A stretch of 64,000 bases of DNA, taken from contig CBDBVC010000032.1 in NCBI GenBank assembly GCA_965212525.1, positions 184,192-248,191 on the forward strand. The letters are read 5' to 3'. Made by a program: the position numbers and the translations under genes. The DNA is from SZUA-38 sp965212525 (lineage in GTDB: Bacteria; Pseudomonadota; Gammaproteobacteria; Xanthomonadales; SZUA-38). Shown here piece after piece: positions 55,516-63,711 of this stretch; position 1 is the stretch's first letter, and the number at the start of each line of letters is the position of its first letter. Below the pieces are notes generated by a model that was given only the letters and a program-made list of their open reading frames with translations, was not told where the DNA came from and made no database searches.

Positions 55516-57771
55516 TCAACTCAGCTCAATTGATCGAAGCAGGATACTCAGGGGCGGCTTGCCGTCTTCACGCTGCCACAGATTCCTGAAATGGAAAATC
55601 CAGAAATTTTCACTCTGCTGCAGTGATGAGGATGGCACTTCAAGATTCAGCTCCTGCCATTCGTTGCTGCAACGGCGGTCAGTCCGGACAAGCGGGTGAT
55701 CCAGTGCGAGCTGTCTGCCGTTGACTGATACCGTCACCGATTGCTCATCGACACCCTGTGGAACACAATACTGAACGATCAGTTGATGCATCGAATCTTG
55801 GTTTTCGGGAGACTGTGACGGATCCATGAGCAGATAGAATTCATGACCAGGAACCCAGGCTGCCTTCTGCGAGTCCTGTTTTGACAGACTCAGTGACAGC
55901 CCCTCGGAGAACTCGCCAATAACCGGCATGGCGATTCTGTCATAGGCAGATGGGATGTCGATGCGTCCGTGCAGACCCGTCAGTCGCCAGTTGTCCCGCT
56001 GCCGTGCATCACCTCGAACCTCATAGGACACGTATTCGACCGGCTCGCCGCTCCAGAACGAACTCGGCTGATAACGGTGATAGCTGCGCCGTCGATTCGT
56101 CCTGAGCGTCTCGTCCAGTTGCAGCAGACTGACAGCCAGGCCCAGTTCGTTTGCCTGTTCATTCGGCTGCGCCGACAACTCGGTTGATGCAGGCGAAGAA
56201 TCATCACCGGGTGGAGAGACGTCGACCAGGTCCATCAGTGTTGGCCCCACATCGACCATTGCGGTGGGCAGATCACTGATGCTGTACGGTTCACTGTCAT
56301 TCAGCGGCTTGATCATGAACAGCGGGTGCGCTGTTCCAAAGAAACGGTCATTGTATATGCCGTAATTGACCGGATCGCCGTCCAGTCCGGGTGCCTCGAT
56401 ATTGACACCGTGATCTGCACTGACCACGATGATGGTCCTGTCATAGATATCCTCTGCCCTGAGCCTGTCGAAAAACGATGCCATGCCTTCAAGTACGCAG
56501 CGCGCCTGTGACAGGTAATTCTCACGCGACCGTTCAAGCGTCGGGTCATATTCACACTGGCTGTCCCACTGCGGTGGTGTGTGTGTGCCGATGTAGTGAT
56601 ACCACTTGTAGACCGGCTGATCGAGATCCACCGTCATGTTCTGTTGCCATTCATGCAGGACTGGGTCCGGGTACGGTGAGGCTCCATCGAGACTCTTGCT
56701 GGAATTGACCCAGCGTCCATCAGCATAGACGAATTGCTTCAGGCTCAGCGGACCGTGCCTGAACAGTGTCAGATCCGTCAGCTTGGCAAAACTGCTCATG
56801 CCTGTGCGTGTCATGTAATAGCCTCGTGCCTTGAGGTCATTGAAAGGGCGTGGCACACAGCTGTCGGCAGCCTTGATGCAGCCTGCGATGGAAAGCGGCA
56901 CAAAATCCATTCGGAAACCCCGATCGACCAGTTTTACCTGATAACTGTTGGCTTCAAGATCCTGTTTCATGGCCGGATAATTGTATCCAGCGTCCAGATC
57001 AAAGCGCCTGCCGGTGAGCATGGTCGGCACAGACGGTGCAGTTCCCTGAAACTGGCCGAGGTGGTCGGAATAGAGCGTGAAGCCTTCAAATCTGCTGGCA
57101 AGCTCCGGGTCTGCAGCCAGGACTTCCTGTGCCAGGTCAGACTGAAACCCGTCAGGCAGCAGATGGATCACATTCAGATTCCTGGAAAAACCGAACACAC
57201 TGGCATCAAAGTCCAGTGATTGCACTTCGGCCTCGCTCAGTTGTGACATTTTCCCCAGATTCCCAACCGGCTGAACCAGGGCAAGAATGATCAGTAACAA
57301 CGCGAGATTCTGTTGAACGCCGGGACGTGGCCTGATGAACCAGATGACCGCTGCCATGAATACAATCAGCAGCAGCGACTCCAGCCAGAACCAGATGCCG
57401 AACTTCTGCCAGTTGATCGGTGTTCCGTTGAAGACGCCATAGTCAAACAGCCCGTGAATGGCATAGGCCTGCACAGCGGTGGCCGCCGAGAGTGACAGAA
57501 CAAGTGCGCAGATCCAGGAGCGGATACGAGATGGTAACAGCCGGATCACCGCCATGATTACCAGCGTTGTTACGAATGCCAGGGCCGCAAGAATCGACAG
57601 CAGCAACACCGGGTTTACTGACACGTCTTCCGGATTGAGCAGTGCCAGATTCAGTGGCGTGGTCAGTGTCAGGGGGACTGCCAGTGCGGCAGCGACCAGC
57701 CATGATGATGGCTTGTTGCCTGCACCAGGCTGTCTGTTGATCCGGTTACCCCTGTGCGCGGTATCGTTCAT
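55516..57771 (-). CDS. Membrane-anchored sulfatase-fold protein
   Basis: The protein of about 751 residues has four hydrophobic segments before about residue 175, then a sulfatase-fold domain with NVIHLLPDGFQSDL near 205-220, GTAPSVPTML and the metal motif VVSADHGVN near 470. A C-terminal beta-rich domain follows (600-751). It is larger than the first sulfatase-like protein and distant from it. The substrate is unknown. The gene lies between orn and rsgA, which are usually neighbours. The ATG at 57771 follows a run of G. A GTG at 57789 is also possible. Confidence 0.8.
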   Translation of the reverse strand: MNDTAHRGNRINRQPGAGNKPSSWLVAAALAVPLTLTTPLNLALLNPEDVSVNPVLLLSILAALAFVTTLVIMAVIRLLPSRIRSWICALVLSLSAATAVQAYAIHGLFDYGVFNGTPINWQKFGIWFWLESLLLIVFMAAVIWFIRPRPGVQQNLALLLIILALVQPVGNLGKMSQLSEAEVQSLDFDASVFGFSRNLNVIHLLPDGFQSDLAQEVLAADPELASRFEGFTLYSDHLGQFQGTAPSVPTMLTGRRFDLDAGYNYPAMKQDLEANSYQVKLVDRGFRMDFVPLSIAGCIKAADSCVPRPFNDLKARGYYMTRTGMSSFAKLTDLTLFRHGPLSLKQFVYADGRWVNSSKSLDGASPYPDPVLHEWQQNMTVDLDQPVYKWYHYIGTHTPPQWDSQCEYDPTLERSRENYLSQARCVLEGMASFFDRLRAEDIYDRTIIVVSADHGVNIEAPGLDGDPVNYGIYNDRFFGTAHPLFMIKPLNDSEPYSISDLPTAMVDVGPTLMDLVDVSPPGDDSSPASTELSAQPNEQANELGLAVSLLQLDETLRTNRRRSYHRYQPSSFWSGEPVEYVSYEVRGDARQRDNWRLTGLHGRIDIPSAYDRIAMPVIGEFSEGLSLSLSKQDSQKAAWVPGHEFYLLMDPSQSPENQDSMHQLIVQYCVPQGVDEQSVTVSVNGRQLALDHPLVRTDRRCSNEWQELNLEVPSSSLQQSENFWIFHFRNLWQREDGKPPLSILLRSIELS

Positions 57772-57885
57772 CTGCCCCCGAACATCCACTGTTGCTTGTC
57801 AGGAACGGATGGTAGCACGTATCATGATGTGGCATTGACCCTTAGTGCGCTTTTGACTACTCAATTAACAGAATCCGGATCCTGA

Positions 57886-58806
57886 ATGACTCAACACCCA
57901 GATGACTTTGACGGCGTGGTGATCTGCAGCCATGGCGCAGAATGCATCGTGGAACGGCCGGATCATGTCCTGCTCGGCTGTCAGCAGAAGCGATCGGTTG
58001 GTCGGCCGGTCTGTGGCGACCACGTCTCGATCCGGGTCGAGTCAGGCGGTCGCTGGGTCAGACAGATTCATGAACGCCACAATGAATTCGCACGTGGTGA
58101 TCGGCGAGGTCGCTCTCAGGTCATTGCTGCCAATGTGGATCAGGCGCTGATCTGCATCGCACCCGAACCCGCGCCCACCCGGGATCTGGTGAATCGATAC
58201 CTGGTCGCCTGCCATGCTGTCTCGGCCACACCAGTGATTGTCATCAACAAACAGGACCTGATAGATGATGCTGATGATCAATGGCACGATATCACACAGT
58301 TCTATGGCGAACTTGGCATCAGAACCCTGCTGACCAGTTCCGGGAGTGGTTCCGGTATCGAACAGCTGATCAACACGCTTCAAGGCCGGATCAGTATCTT
58401 CGTTGGCCAGTCAGGCGTCGGCAAGACCAGTCTGATCAATAGAGTCATTCCTGACCTGGAGCTGCAAACCGCGGCGATTTCCGATACAACCGGCAAGGGT
58501 CGTCATACCACAACTACCACGACACTGTACCGACTGGACCAAGCCGGCTCATCAGAAGATGAGGGCATCATCGACTCACCCGGAGTATGGGAGTATGGCC
58601 TGTGGAACATGCCAGCCGGGCAGATTGCAGCGGGATTCACCGAGTTCGGTGACTTTGCCGGACAGTGCCGTTTCAACAACTGCACTCACATGCATGAACC
58701 GGGCTGCGCCATCAAGCAGGCAGTCACTGATGACAGAATCAGCACTCACCGTCATGAGTCCTATCAGCGCATTGTCAATGCCATGTCGAAGATGTATTCA
58801 GACTGA
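57886..58806 (+). CDS. rsgA: Ribosome small-subunit-dependent GTPase A (RsgA)
   Basis: RsgA is a circularly permuted GTPase that checks 30S maturation. The 306 residues show an N-terminal OB fold, G4 VINKQD near 120, then the P-loop FVGQSGVGKTSLINR near 172 and DSPG (G3), followed by the C-terminal zinc domain with CRFNNCTHMHEPGC. It is divergent from the sulfatase gene. Confidence 0.96.
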   Translation: MTQHPDDFDGVVICSHGAECIVERPDHVLLGCQQKRSVGRPVCGDHVSIRVESGGRWVRQIHERHNEFARGDRRGRSQVIAANVDQALICIAPEPAPTRDLVNRYLVACHAVSATPVIVINKQDLIDDADDQWHDITQFYGELGIRTLLTSSGSGSGIEQLINTLQGRISIFVGQSGVGKTSLINRVIPDLELQTAAISDTTGKGRHTTTTTTLYRLDQAGSSEDEGIIDSPGVWEYGLWNMPAGQIAAGFTEFGDFAGQCRFNNCTHMHEPGCAIKQAVTDDRISTHRHESYQRIVNAMSKMYSD

Positions 58807-58863
58807 GCCCGAAGCTCGGTTACCGGCCTTTAGTTTTGGCTCCCCGGCCCTCATAATTGAATC

Positions 58864-59391
58864 ATGAAGTTTTGCAGCCAATGCGGTTCAGGTCATGTCA
58901 CACTGTTTGTTCCTGTCGATGACAACCGTGAAAGACATGTCTGTGGACAATGTGACACCATTCACTATCTCAACCCGAAGATCGTGACAGGCTGTCTGCT
59001 GTATTCCGGCGACGATATTCTGCTGGCAAAACGTGCCATAGAACCCAGGCACGGATTGTGGACCATACCGGCTGGATTCATGGAGCTGGATGAGACCTCA
59101 ATGCAGGGAGCAGTCAGGGAATGTCATGAAGAAGCCCTGGCCAGACCGGTAGACCCGACCCTCTATGCGGTCTACAGCATCCCGAGGGTTGGCCAGGTGT
59201 ATATGCTGTATCTTGGCGAATTGATGAATGGTGAATTTGGTATCGGATCGGAAAGCAGTGATGTGCGCCTGTTCAAATCGGATAATATTCCGTGGGATCG
59301 TTTGGCATTTCCGATGGTCGAACACACGTTGAAACAATTTCTTCAGGACAGGACAACGGGTCACTTTCCGGTGTTCGAGCGAACCCTATGA
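58864..59391 (+). CDS. Nudix hydrolase with N-terminal zinc ribbon
   Basis: The 175 residues begin with a zinc ribbon (C4, C7, C27, C30) and contain a full Nudix box: GFMELDE (71-77), RECHEEA (85-91). Zinc-ribbon Nudix enzymes include NADH pyrophosphatases and related nucleotide hydrolases. The substrate is not set. The gene overlaps the next by four bases (ATGA). Confidence 0.9.
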   Translation: MKFCSQCGSGHVTLFVPVDDNRERHVCGQCDTIHYLNPKIVTGCLLYSGDDILLAKRAIEPRHGLWTIPAGFMELDETSMQGAVRECHEEALARPVDPTLYAVYSIPRVGQVYMLYLGELMNGEFGIGSESSDVRLFKSDNIPWDRLAFPMVEHTLKQFLQDRTTGHFPVFERTL

Positions 59392-59732
59392 AAAGAATCA
59401 CCGCCCTGTTTGTCATGATGCAATTGATCATCCAGCCCGAAATCACCTGGTCTCAGGACAGTGCAGAGGCTGAACCGGCCGCCGCAGTCAGCGCATCACC
59501 GGATGAATTGAAATCAGTCGCCGAACTGAGCTGGTCACTGCGATCTCAACTGCCTGAAATATCGGTGATCGGATGGCGCAGCAGTGACGACGACACAAAA
59601 CGTTTTGCCCGCATCAATGGTGAAGTCTACATTGAAGGCGATGACCTCGAAGGTGGCTTGAAGCTGCTTCACATCAACAAGAAGGATCTGGTGTTCATGT
59701 TCAAAGGAACCCGATTCAGGTACATACCCTAA
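59388..59732 (+). CDS. GspB C-terminal domain-like small exported protein
   Basis: The 114 residues have a Sec signal (ITALFVMMQLIIQPEITWS, then QDSAE) and a C-terminal block resembling the general secretion pathway protein B domain: PEISVIGWRSSDDDTKRFA, ARINGEVYIEGDDLEGG, and FKGTRFRYIP at the end. Full GspB has a long N-terminal region with GspA partners. Here only the last domain is present. It starts on the stop codon of the Nudix gene and its own stop is shared with zapG, so the three are coupled. Confidence 0.75.
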   Translation: MKRITALFVMMQLIIQPEITWSQDSAEAEPAAAVSASPDELKSVAELSWSLRSQLPEISVIGWRSSDDDTKRFARINGEVYIEGDDLEGGLKLLHINKKDLVFMFKGTRFRYIP

Positions 59733-60082
59733 TGGAATCATTCGTACAGATACTTATCGCTTTTCTCGCCGGAGCACTGCTGGCCTTTGCTGGCACATTC
59801 TTCTGGATGAAACGCAAATCCTCATCAGCGCCTGATGAGGCCGTTCGTGAACTGGAGCAGTATCGCCAGCAGGTTGCCGAGCATTTCAGGCAGACAGCCA
59901 CTGCCGTCGACCAGATGACAGACAGCTACAAGGAAGTTTTCGAACACCTCAAGGCTGGTGCCAATGCCCTGCTCGATGAAGAAACCCTGCGCAGGGAACT
60001 GACCGATGAATCAGAAGAAGTGATCACGCTGAATCGGTTGGCACACCGGTCTGCGGGTGATGTCAAGCCTGATCAGGATTAG
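59732..60082 (+). CDS. zapG: ZapG-like inner-membrane protein (YhcB, DUF1043)
   Basis: The 116 residues show one membrane segment (FVQILIAFLAGALLAFAGTFF), then a coiled-coil region ELEQYRQQVAEHFRQTATAV and a C-terminal tail. This is the DUF1043 family, known in E. coli as ZapG (YhcB), which links envelope growth with division. The ATG uses the last base of the previous stop codon. Confidence 0.88.
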   Translation: MESFVQILIAFLAGALLAFAGTFFWMKRKSSSAPDEAVRELEQYRQQVAEHFRQTATAVDQMTDSYKEVFEHLKAGANALLDEETLRRELTDESEEVITLNRLAHRSAGDVKPDQD

Positions 60083-60120
60083 CCAGAACAGTCACGATTA
60101 CTGAAGCGCAGCCCGGCCGT

Positions 60121-60696
60121 TCAGCGAATGCCACACTGCTTGAGCTGAACACCCCAGTTGCGGGCATTGCTGTCGACTCGTGCAGCCACGTCCAGCAGCC
60201 ACTGTTTGGAGCGGTAGGTGCCGCGCTCGTAGCCACCGTGTCCCTCGTGGTAGGCCAGGTACTGGTTTTTCGGGTCCCACTTGGATATACCCAGGCGTTG
60301 CTGACTCACACCCGTGTACCAGCCGATGAAATCGATGGCATCCTTGAACTTGTCCCGATCTGCACCGCGGTTTCCGGTATCCTTTTTGTACCAGTCCCAG
60401 GTTTCGTCCTTGACCTGTGCAAAACCGAAGGCTGATGACTTTCTGGGCCCTGGAATGACCCACAGAATTTTCTTTCTGCCCGGCCTCGCATCGCTGACGT
60501 AGCGTGATTCCTGGTACATGATGGCCATCTGCACATGCATCGGTGTTCCCCAGCGGGATTCACTGTTGCGGGCATGTTTCAGCCACTTGGGCTTTTCTTC
60601 AAACACCGAACACAGGTTGTCGGAATCCGTCGGTGGCGTACTGCCACAGGCAGTGAGCAACAGGCCGATCAGCAGACTGATGATGAACCTGTTCAA
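60121..60696 (-). CDS. Lytic transglycosylase lipoprotein (SLT domain)
   Basis: The 191-residue protein is a predicted lipoprotein (GLLLTAC, lipidated C17) with a transglycosylase SLT domain. The catalytic glutamate is E63 in YQESRY, followed by SSAFGFAQVKDETW. It cleaves peptidoglycan glycan strands. The start appears to be a TTG at 60696, needed for an intact signal sequence. It lies convergent to the ZapG operon. Confidence 0.88.
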   Translation of the reverse strand: MNRFIISLLIGLLLTACGSTPPTDSDNLCSVFEEKPKWLKHARNSESRWGTPMHVQMAIMYQESRYVSDARPGRKKILWVIPGPRKSSAFGFAQVKDETWDWYKKDTGNRGADRDKFKDAIDFIGWYTGVSQQRLGISKWDPKNQYLAYHEGHGGYERGTYRSKQWLLDVAARVDSNARNWGVQLKQCGIR

Positions 60697-60705
60697 CTCA
60701 GCGTA

Positions 60706-60945
60706 TCAGTAAACCAGCCAGTTGGTTTGCCACCAGTCGACAAACTCCTGAAAATCGATTTTGCCACTGCCGTCCTCATCGATGGCACTGAAACCTTCAT
60801 CTGCCTCTTTCCTGCTCGATTCAGGTGCCAGGATGGCGAATAACTGCCGGAACTCATCCAGATCCAGCAAGCCACTGCCGTCCTCGTCAAAGTAATCGAA
60901 CTCGCGTTTGATTTCGGCCAGTTTTTTCTCATCAAGCGATGTCAT
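60706..60945 (-). CDS. Two-EF-hand calcium-binding protein
   Basis: The 79 residues contain two canonical EF-hand loops: DEDGSGLLDLDE (20-31) and DEDGSGKIDFQE (56-67), each with Asp at positions 1 and 3, Ser at 5, Asp at 9 and Glu at 12. No signal peptide is seen, so the protein should be cytoplasmic. A GGGGA site lies before the ATG. It is followed within ten bases by the transglycosylase lipoprotein and may share its transcript. Confidence 0.88.
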   Translation of the reverse strand: MTSLDEKKLAEIKREFDYFDEDGSGLLDLDEFRQLFAILAPESSRKEADEGFSAIDEDGSGKIDFQEFVDWWQTNWLVY

Positions 60946-61117
60946 GTCTATCCCCGTTGCCAGGCCTCGGTGCCAAGGCCATTGATGTTGCATTTGTTCT
61001 GATACCAGCCAGGATGAGTGGCAACAAGCGGTGCTTCCAATCGGCTTCAACACGCTGGACTGCTGCACTGACATGGTATACGTTCACACGTTCAGTCACG
61101 CAGGCAAAGAATACACC

Positions 61118-62155
61118 ATGACCATCAATTTCAGAAGCGATAATGAGGCTCCCGTACACCCGAAAATCTTCGACGCTCTCATGGCGGCAAATTCGGGTGA
61201 CGCGCATGCCTACGGTGCCGATGTGCTGACTGCAAAACTGACTGAAAGATTCTCTGAACTGTTTGAAACTGAGGTGGTTGTGTTTCCGCTTGTCAGTGGC
61301 ACAGCAGCCAATGCGATGACACTGGCACAATGTGTTCCACCCTATGGCGCGGTGTTCTGCCACAGGGAGGCTCACCTGCATGTCGACGAGTGCGGTGCCG
61401 GGGAATTCTACAGTCATGGCGCCAAACTGTTTCCACTTGATGGTTCAGATGGAAAGCTGGGGCCACCTGAAATCGAACAGGCGCTTGGCTGCCTTGGTCT
61501 CAAGGGCGATCATGACCCGTTGCCATCGCTGATTTCCGTGACCCAGGCGACTGAATGGGGAACGGTCTACACGCCAGCCGAATTGCAGGCCTTGTCAGAA
61601 CTGGCACGCACTCATGAGTTGACTCTGCACATGGACGGTGCCCGGTTCGCCAATGCCCTGGTCAGTCAGGGGTGTACCGCACGGCAGCTCACTGTTGACA
61701 GCGGCATTGACGTGTTGTCGTTCGGGGCCACCAAGAACGGTGCCATGGCAGCCGAAGCGGTCGTATTCTTAAAGCCGTCACAGGCACGGCAATTTGGCAG
61801 GATTCGCATGAAGGGGGGGCATCTGCTGTCCAAGATGCGCTATGTCTCAGCTCAATTGCTGGCCTATCTGGACAATGACCTGTGGCTTGAACTTGCACGT
61901 GAGGCTAATGATGGTGCCACCAGGGTCGCAGCTGCGCTAGACAATCTCGATGATGCCCGGCTGGCTGTGCCCTGCCAGGCCAATGAGGTTTTCTGTTTTC
62001 TTGGTGACCGTCTGCATAACCATCTTCAATCTGCCGGTGTGCAGTATCACCCCTGGCCTGGTTACGACAGGCTGTACCGGTTTGTGGTGCCCTACACCAT
62101 CACTGAACAGGCACTGACTGAGTTCGCCAGGCACTGTGAATCATGGCGCAGATGA
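61118..62155 (+). CDS. Low-specificity L-threonine aldolase
   Basis: The 345-residue PLP enzyme cleaves threonine to glycine and acetaldehyde. From ATG 61118 it begins INFRSDNEAPVHP, the family start. Other motifs are DAHAYGADVLTAKL, REAHLHVDECGA, HMDGARFANAL and the PLP lysine in LSFGATKNGAMAAE. The frame is open upstream to 61031 without homology. Confidence 0.92.
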   Translation: MTINFRSDNEAPVHPKIFDALMAANSGDAHAYGADVLTAKLTERFSELFETEVVVFPLVSGTAANAMTLAQCVPPYGAVFCHREAHLHVDECGAGEFYSHGAKLFPLDGSDGKLGPPEIEQALGCLGLKGDHDPLPSLISVTQATEWGTVYTPAELQALSELARTHELTLHMDGARFANALVSQGCTARQLTVDSGIDVLSFGATKNGAMAAEAVVFLKPSQARQFGRIRMKGGHLLSKMRYVSAQLLAYLDNDLWLELAREANDGATRVAAALDNLDDARLAVPCQANEVFCFLGDRLHNHLQSAGVQYHPWPGYDRLYRFVVPYTITEQALTEFARHCESWRR

Positions 62156-62157
62156 AA

Positions 62158-62182
62158 CCGGGCAGGCTGCTGTCCTGCCCGG
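62158..62182. terminator. Hairpin between threonine aldolase and alanine dehydrogenase
   Basis: CCGGGCAGG, loop CTGCTGT, CCTGCCCGG form nine perfect pairs between the two convergent genes. T runs are short on both sides (TTTC on the minus strand), so the terminator is probable but not typical. Confidence 0.5.
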
Positions 62183-62200
62183 CGTCCGTGAATCACTGTC

Positions 62201-63319
62201 TTACTGACTGAGTGCTTCCAGGGGCTCGACAAATGGCATGTCCAGCGCTTCACCCACTTCACGGCAGGTCAGCTTGCCCTGATGCACATTGAGACCATTG
62301 AGAAGGTGAACATCATCCAGCATGGCCTGACGCGCACCCTTGTTGGCCAGGGCGAGTGCGAATGGCAGTGTGGCGTTATTGAGTGAGAACGTGGATGTTC
62401 TGGCGACAGCACCGGGCATGTTGGCAACACAGTAATGCACCACCTCATCAACGATATAGATTGGATCATCGTGTGTGGTCGGTTTCGAAGTTTCAAAACA
62501 GCCGCCCTGATCGATGGCCACATCAACGACGACTGAACCCTTCTTCATGCTGGCGATGTGTTCACGCGTCACCAGTTTGGGTGCGGCGGCACCTGGAATC
62601 AATACGCCACCCACAACCAGATCCGAGTCCAGCACGCACTCCTCGATGGTGTCAGCCGTCGAATAGACGGTATGTATCCGGCTATCGAACATCTGGTCAA
62701 TTCTTCGCAACACATCGAGATCACGATCGAGCACGCGAACATTGGCGCCAAGGCCCACTGCCATCTGTGCCGCATTCAGCCCGACCACACCGCCACCGAT
62801 GATGGTGACACTGGCCGGTTGTACACCCGGCACGCCACCGAGCAGAATGCCGGCACCGCCCTTGGCCTTCTCGAGACAGGCTGCACCAGCCTGAATCGAA
62901 AGACGCCCGGCAACTTCCGACATCGGTGCCAGCAACGGCAGACGACCGATTCGATCAGTCACCGTTTCGTAGGCTATGCAGGTTGCGCCACTGGCGATCA
63001 GGTCGTCAGTCTGCGGGCGGTCCGGTGCCAGATGCAGATAGGTGAACAGCAGATGCTTCTCGTTCAGCATCGCGCGTTCTACCGCCTGGGGCTCTTTCAC
63101 CTTGATGATCATCTCGGCGGTTTCGAATACCGAGGGCGCATCCGGCAGGATACGGGCTCCAACGGTTTCATAATCCGAATCTGACAATCCGATTTCCACA
63201 CCGGCATCAGTCTGTACAAATACCTCATGCCCACGTGCGGTGAACTCCCGCACTGACGCAGGCGTCAGACCGACCCGGTATTCACGATTCTTGATTTCTT
63301 TGGGTATTCCAATACGCAT
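62201..63319 (-). CDS. ald: Alanine dehydrogenase
   Basis: Ald interconverts alanine with pyruvate and ammonia using NAD. The 372 residues begin RIGIPKEIKNREYRVGLTPA, contain KVKEPQAVE with the substrate Lys, and the NAD-binding VTIIGGGVVGLNAAQMAVGL near 170. It is the last complete gene on the right side. Confidence 0.95.
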   Translation of the reverse strand: MRIGIPKEIKNREYRVGLTPASVREFTARGHEVFVQTDAGVEIGLSDSDYETVGARILPDAPSVFETAEMIIKVKEPQAVERAMLNEKHLLFTYLHLAPDRPQTDDLIASGATCIAYETVTDRIGRLPLLAPMSEVAGRLSIQAGAACLEKAKGGAGILLGGVPGVQPASVTIIGGGVVGLNAAQMAVGLGANVRVLDRDLDVLRRIDQMFDSRIHTVYSTADTIEECVLDSDLVVGGVLIPGAAAPKLVTREHIASMKKGSVVVDVAIDQGGCFETSKPTTHDDPIYIVDEVVHYCVANMPGAVARTSTFSLNNATLPFALALANKGARQAMLDDVHLLNGLNVHQGKLTCREVGEALDMPFVEPLEALSQ

Positions 63320-63580
63320 CTTTGTTTCCTGATAAAGTCTACGCCGCTCAATGAGTGCGTTGTCACTGCACTGGTCAAGACCGTCGAGTGGCTTGGACAG
63401 TCATCTTCTCTTGTCCACAGGAAGCCATCACGCCGGATGCTGCTGAACCATTGCAGGTGGTTTTCATCTGATTTCCAACTGACCACAATACGAAGGCTGA
63501 ACGCGCTCATGCCGTGCGTCCAGCGATAGCTCATGCCAGAAAGATAATCAGGTGAATTTTACCCTGATGCAGATCTCTGC

Positions 63581-63597
63581 GCCATGATTATCATGGC
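63581..63597. repeat. 17-base palindrome upstream of ald
   Basis: GCCATGAT, centre T, ATCATGGC is a perfect dyad. It lies about 260 bases upstream of the ald start and could be an operator, but no known site was matched. Confidence 0.4.
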
Positions 63598-63668
63598 ATC
63601 ATCATGTACTTTGAAGTGTGTCGCTGAGGGATGTATCGGCAGCACAGCTGCTGCATTACCCAGGCCCG

Positions 63669-63699
63669 GTCGTCATCACCCGGGACAGGTGATGACGAC
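63669..63699 (-). terminator. Hairpin after the edge gene
   Basis: GTCGTCATCACC, loop CGGGACA, GGTGATGACGAC form twelve perfect pairs, about 12 bases after the stop of the edge gene on the minus strand. No T run follows on either strand, so it may protect or end the mRNA rather than act as a standard terminator. Confidence 0.5.
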
Positions 63700-63711
63700 G
63701 AGGCAACTGAA

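Larger units (their letters stand above)
63320..63711. other. Intergenic region with two inverted repeats
   Basis: No gene is seen in these 392 bases. They should hold the ald promoter. Two dyads stand out: a 17-base palindrome at 63581-63597 and a 12-pair hairpin at 63669-63699, listed separately. Confidence 0.4.
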
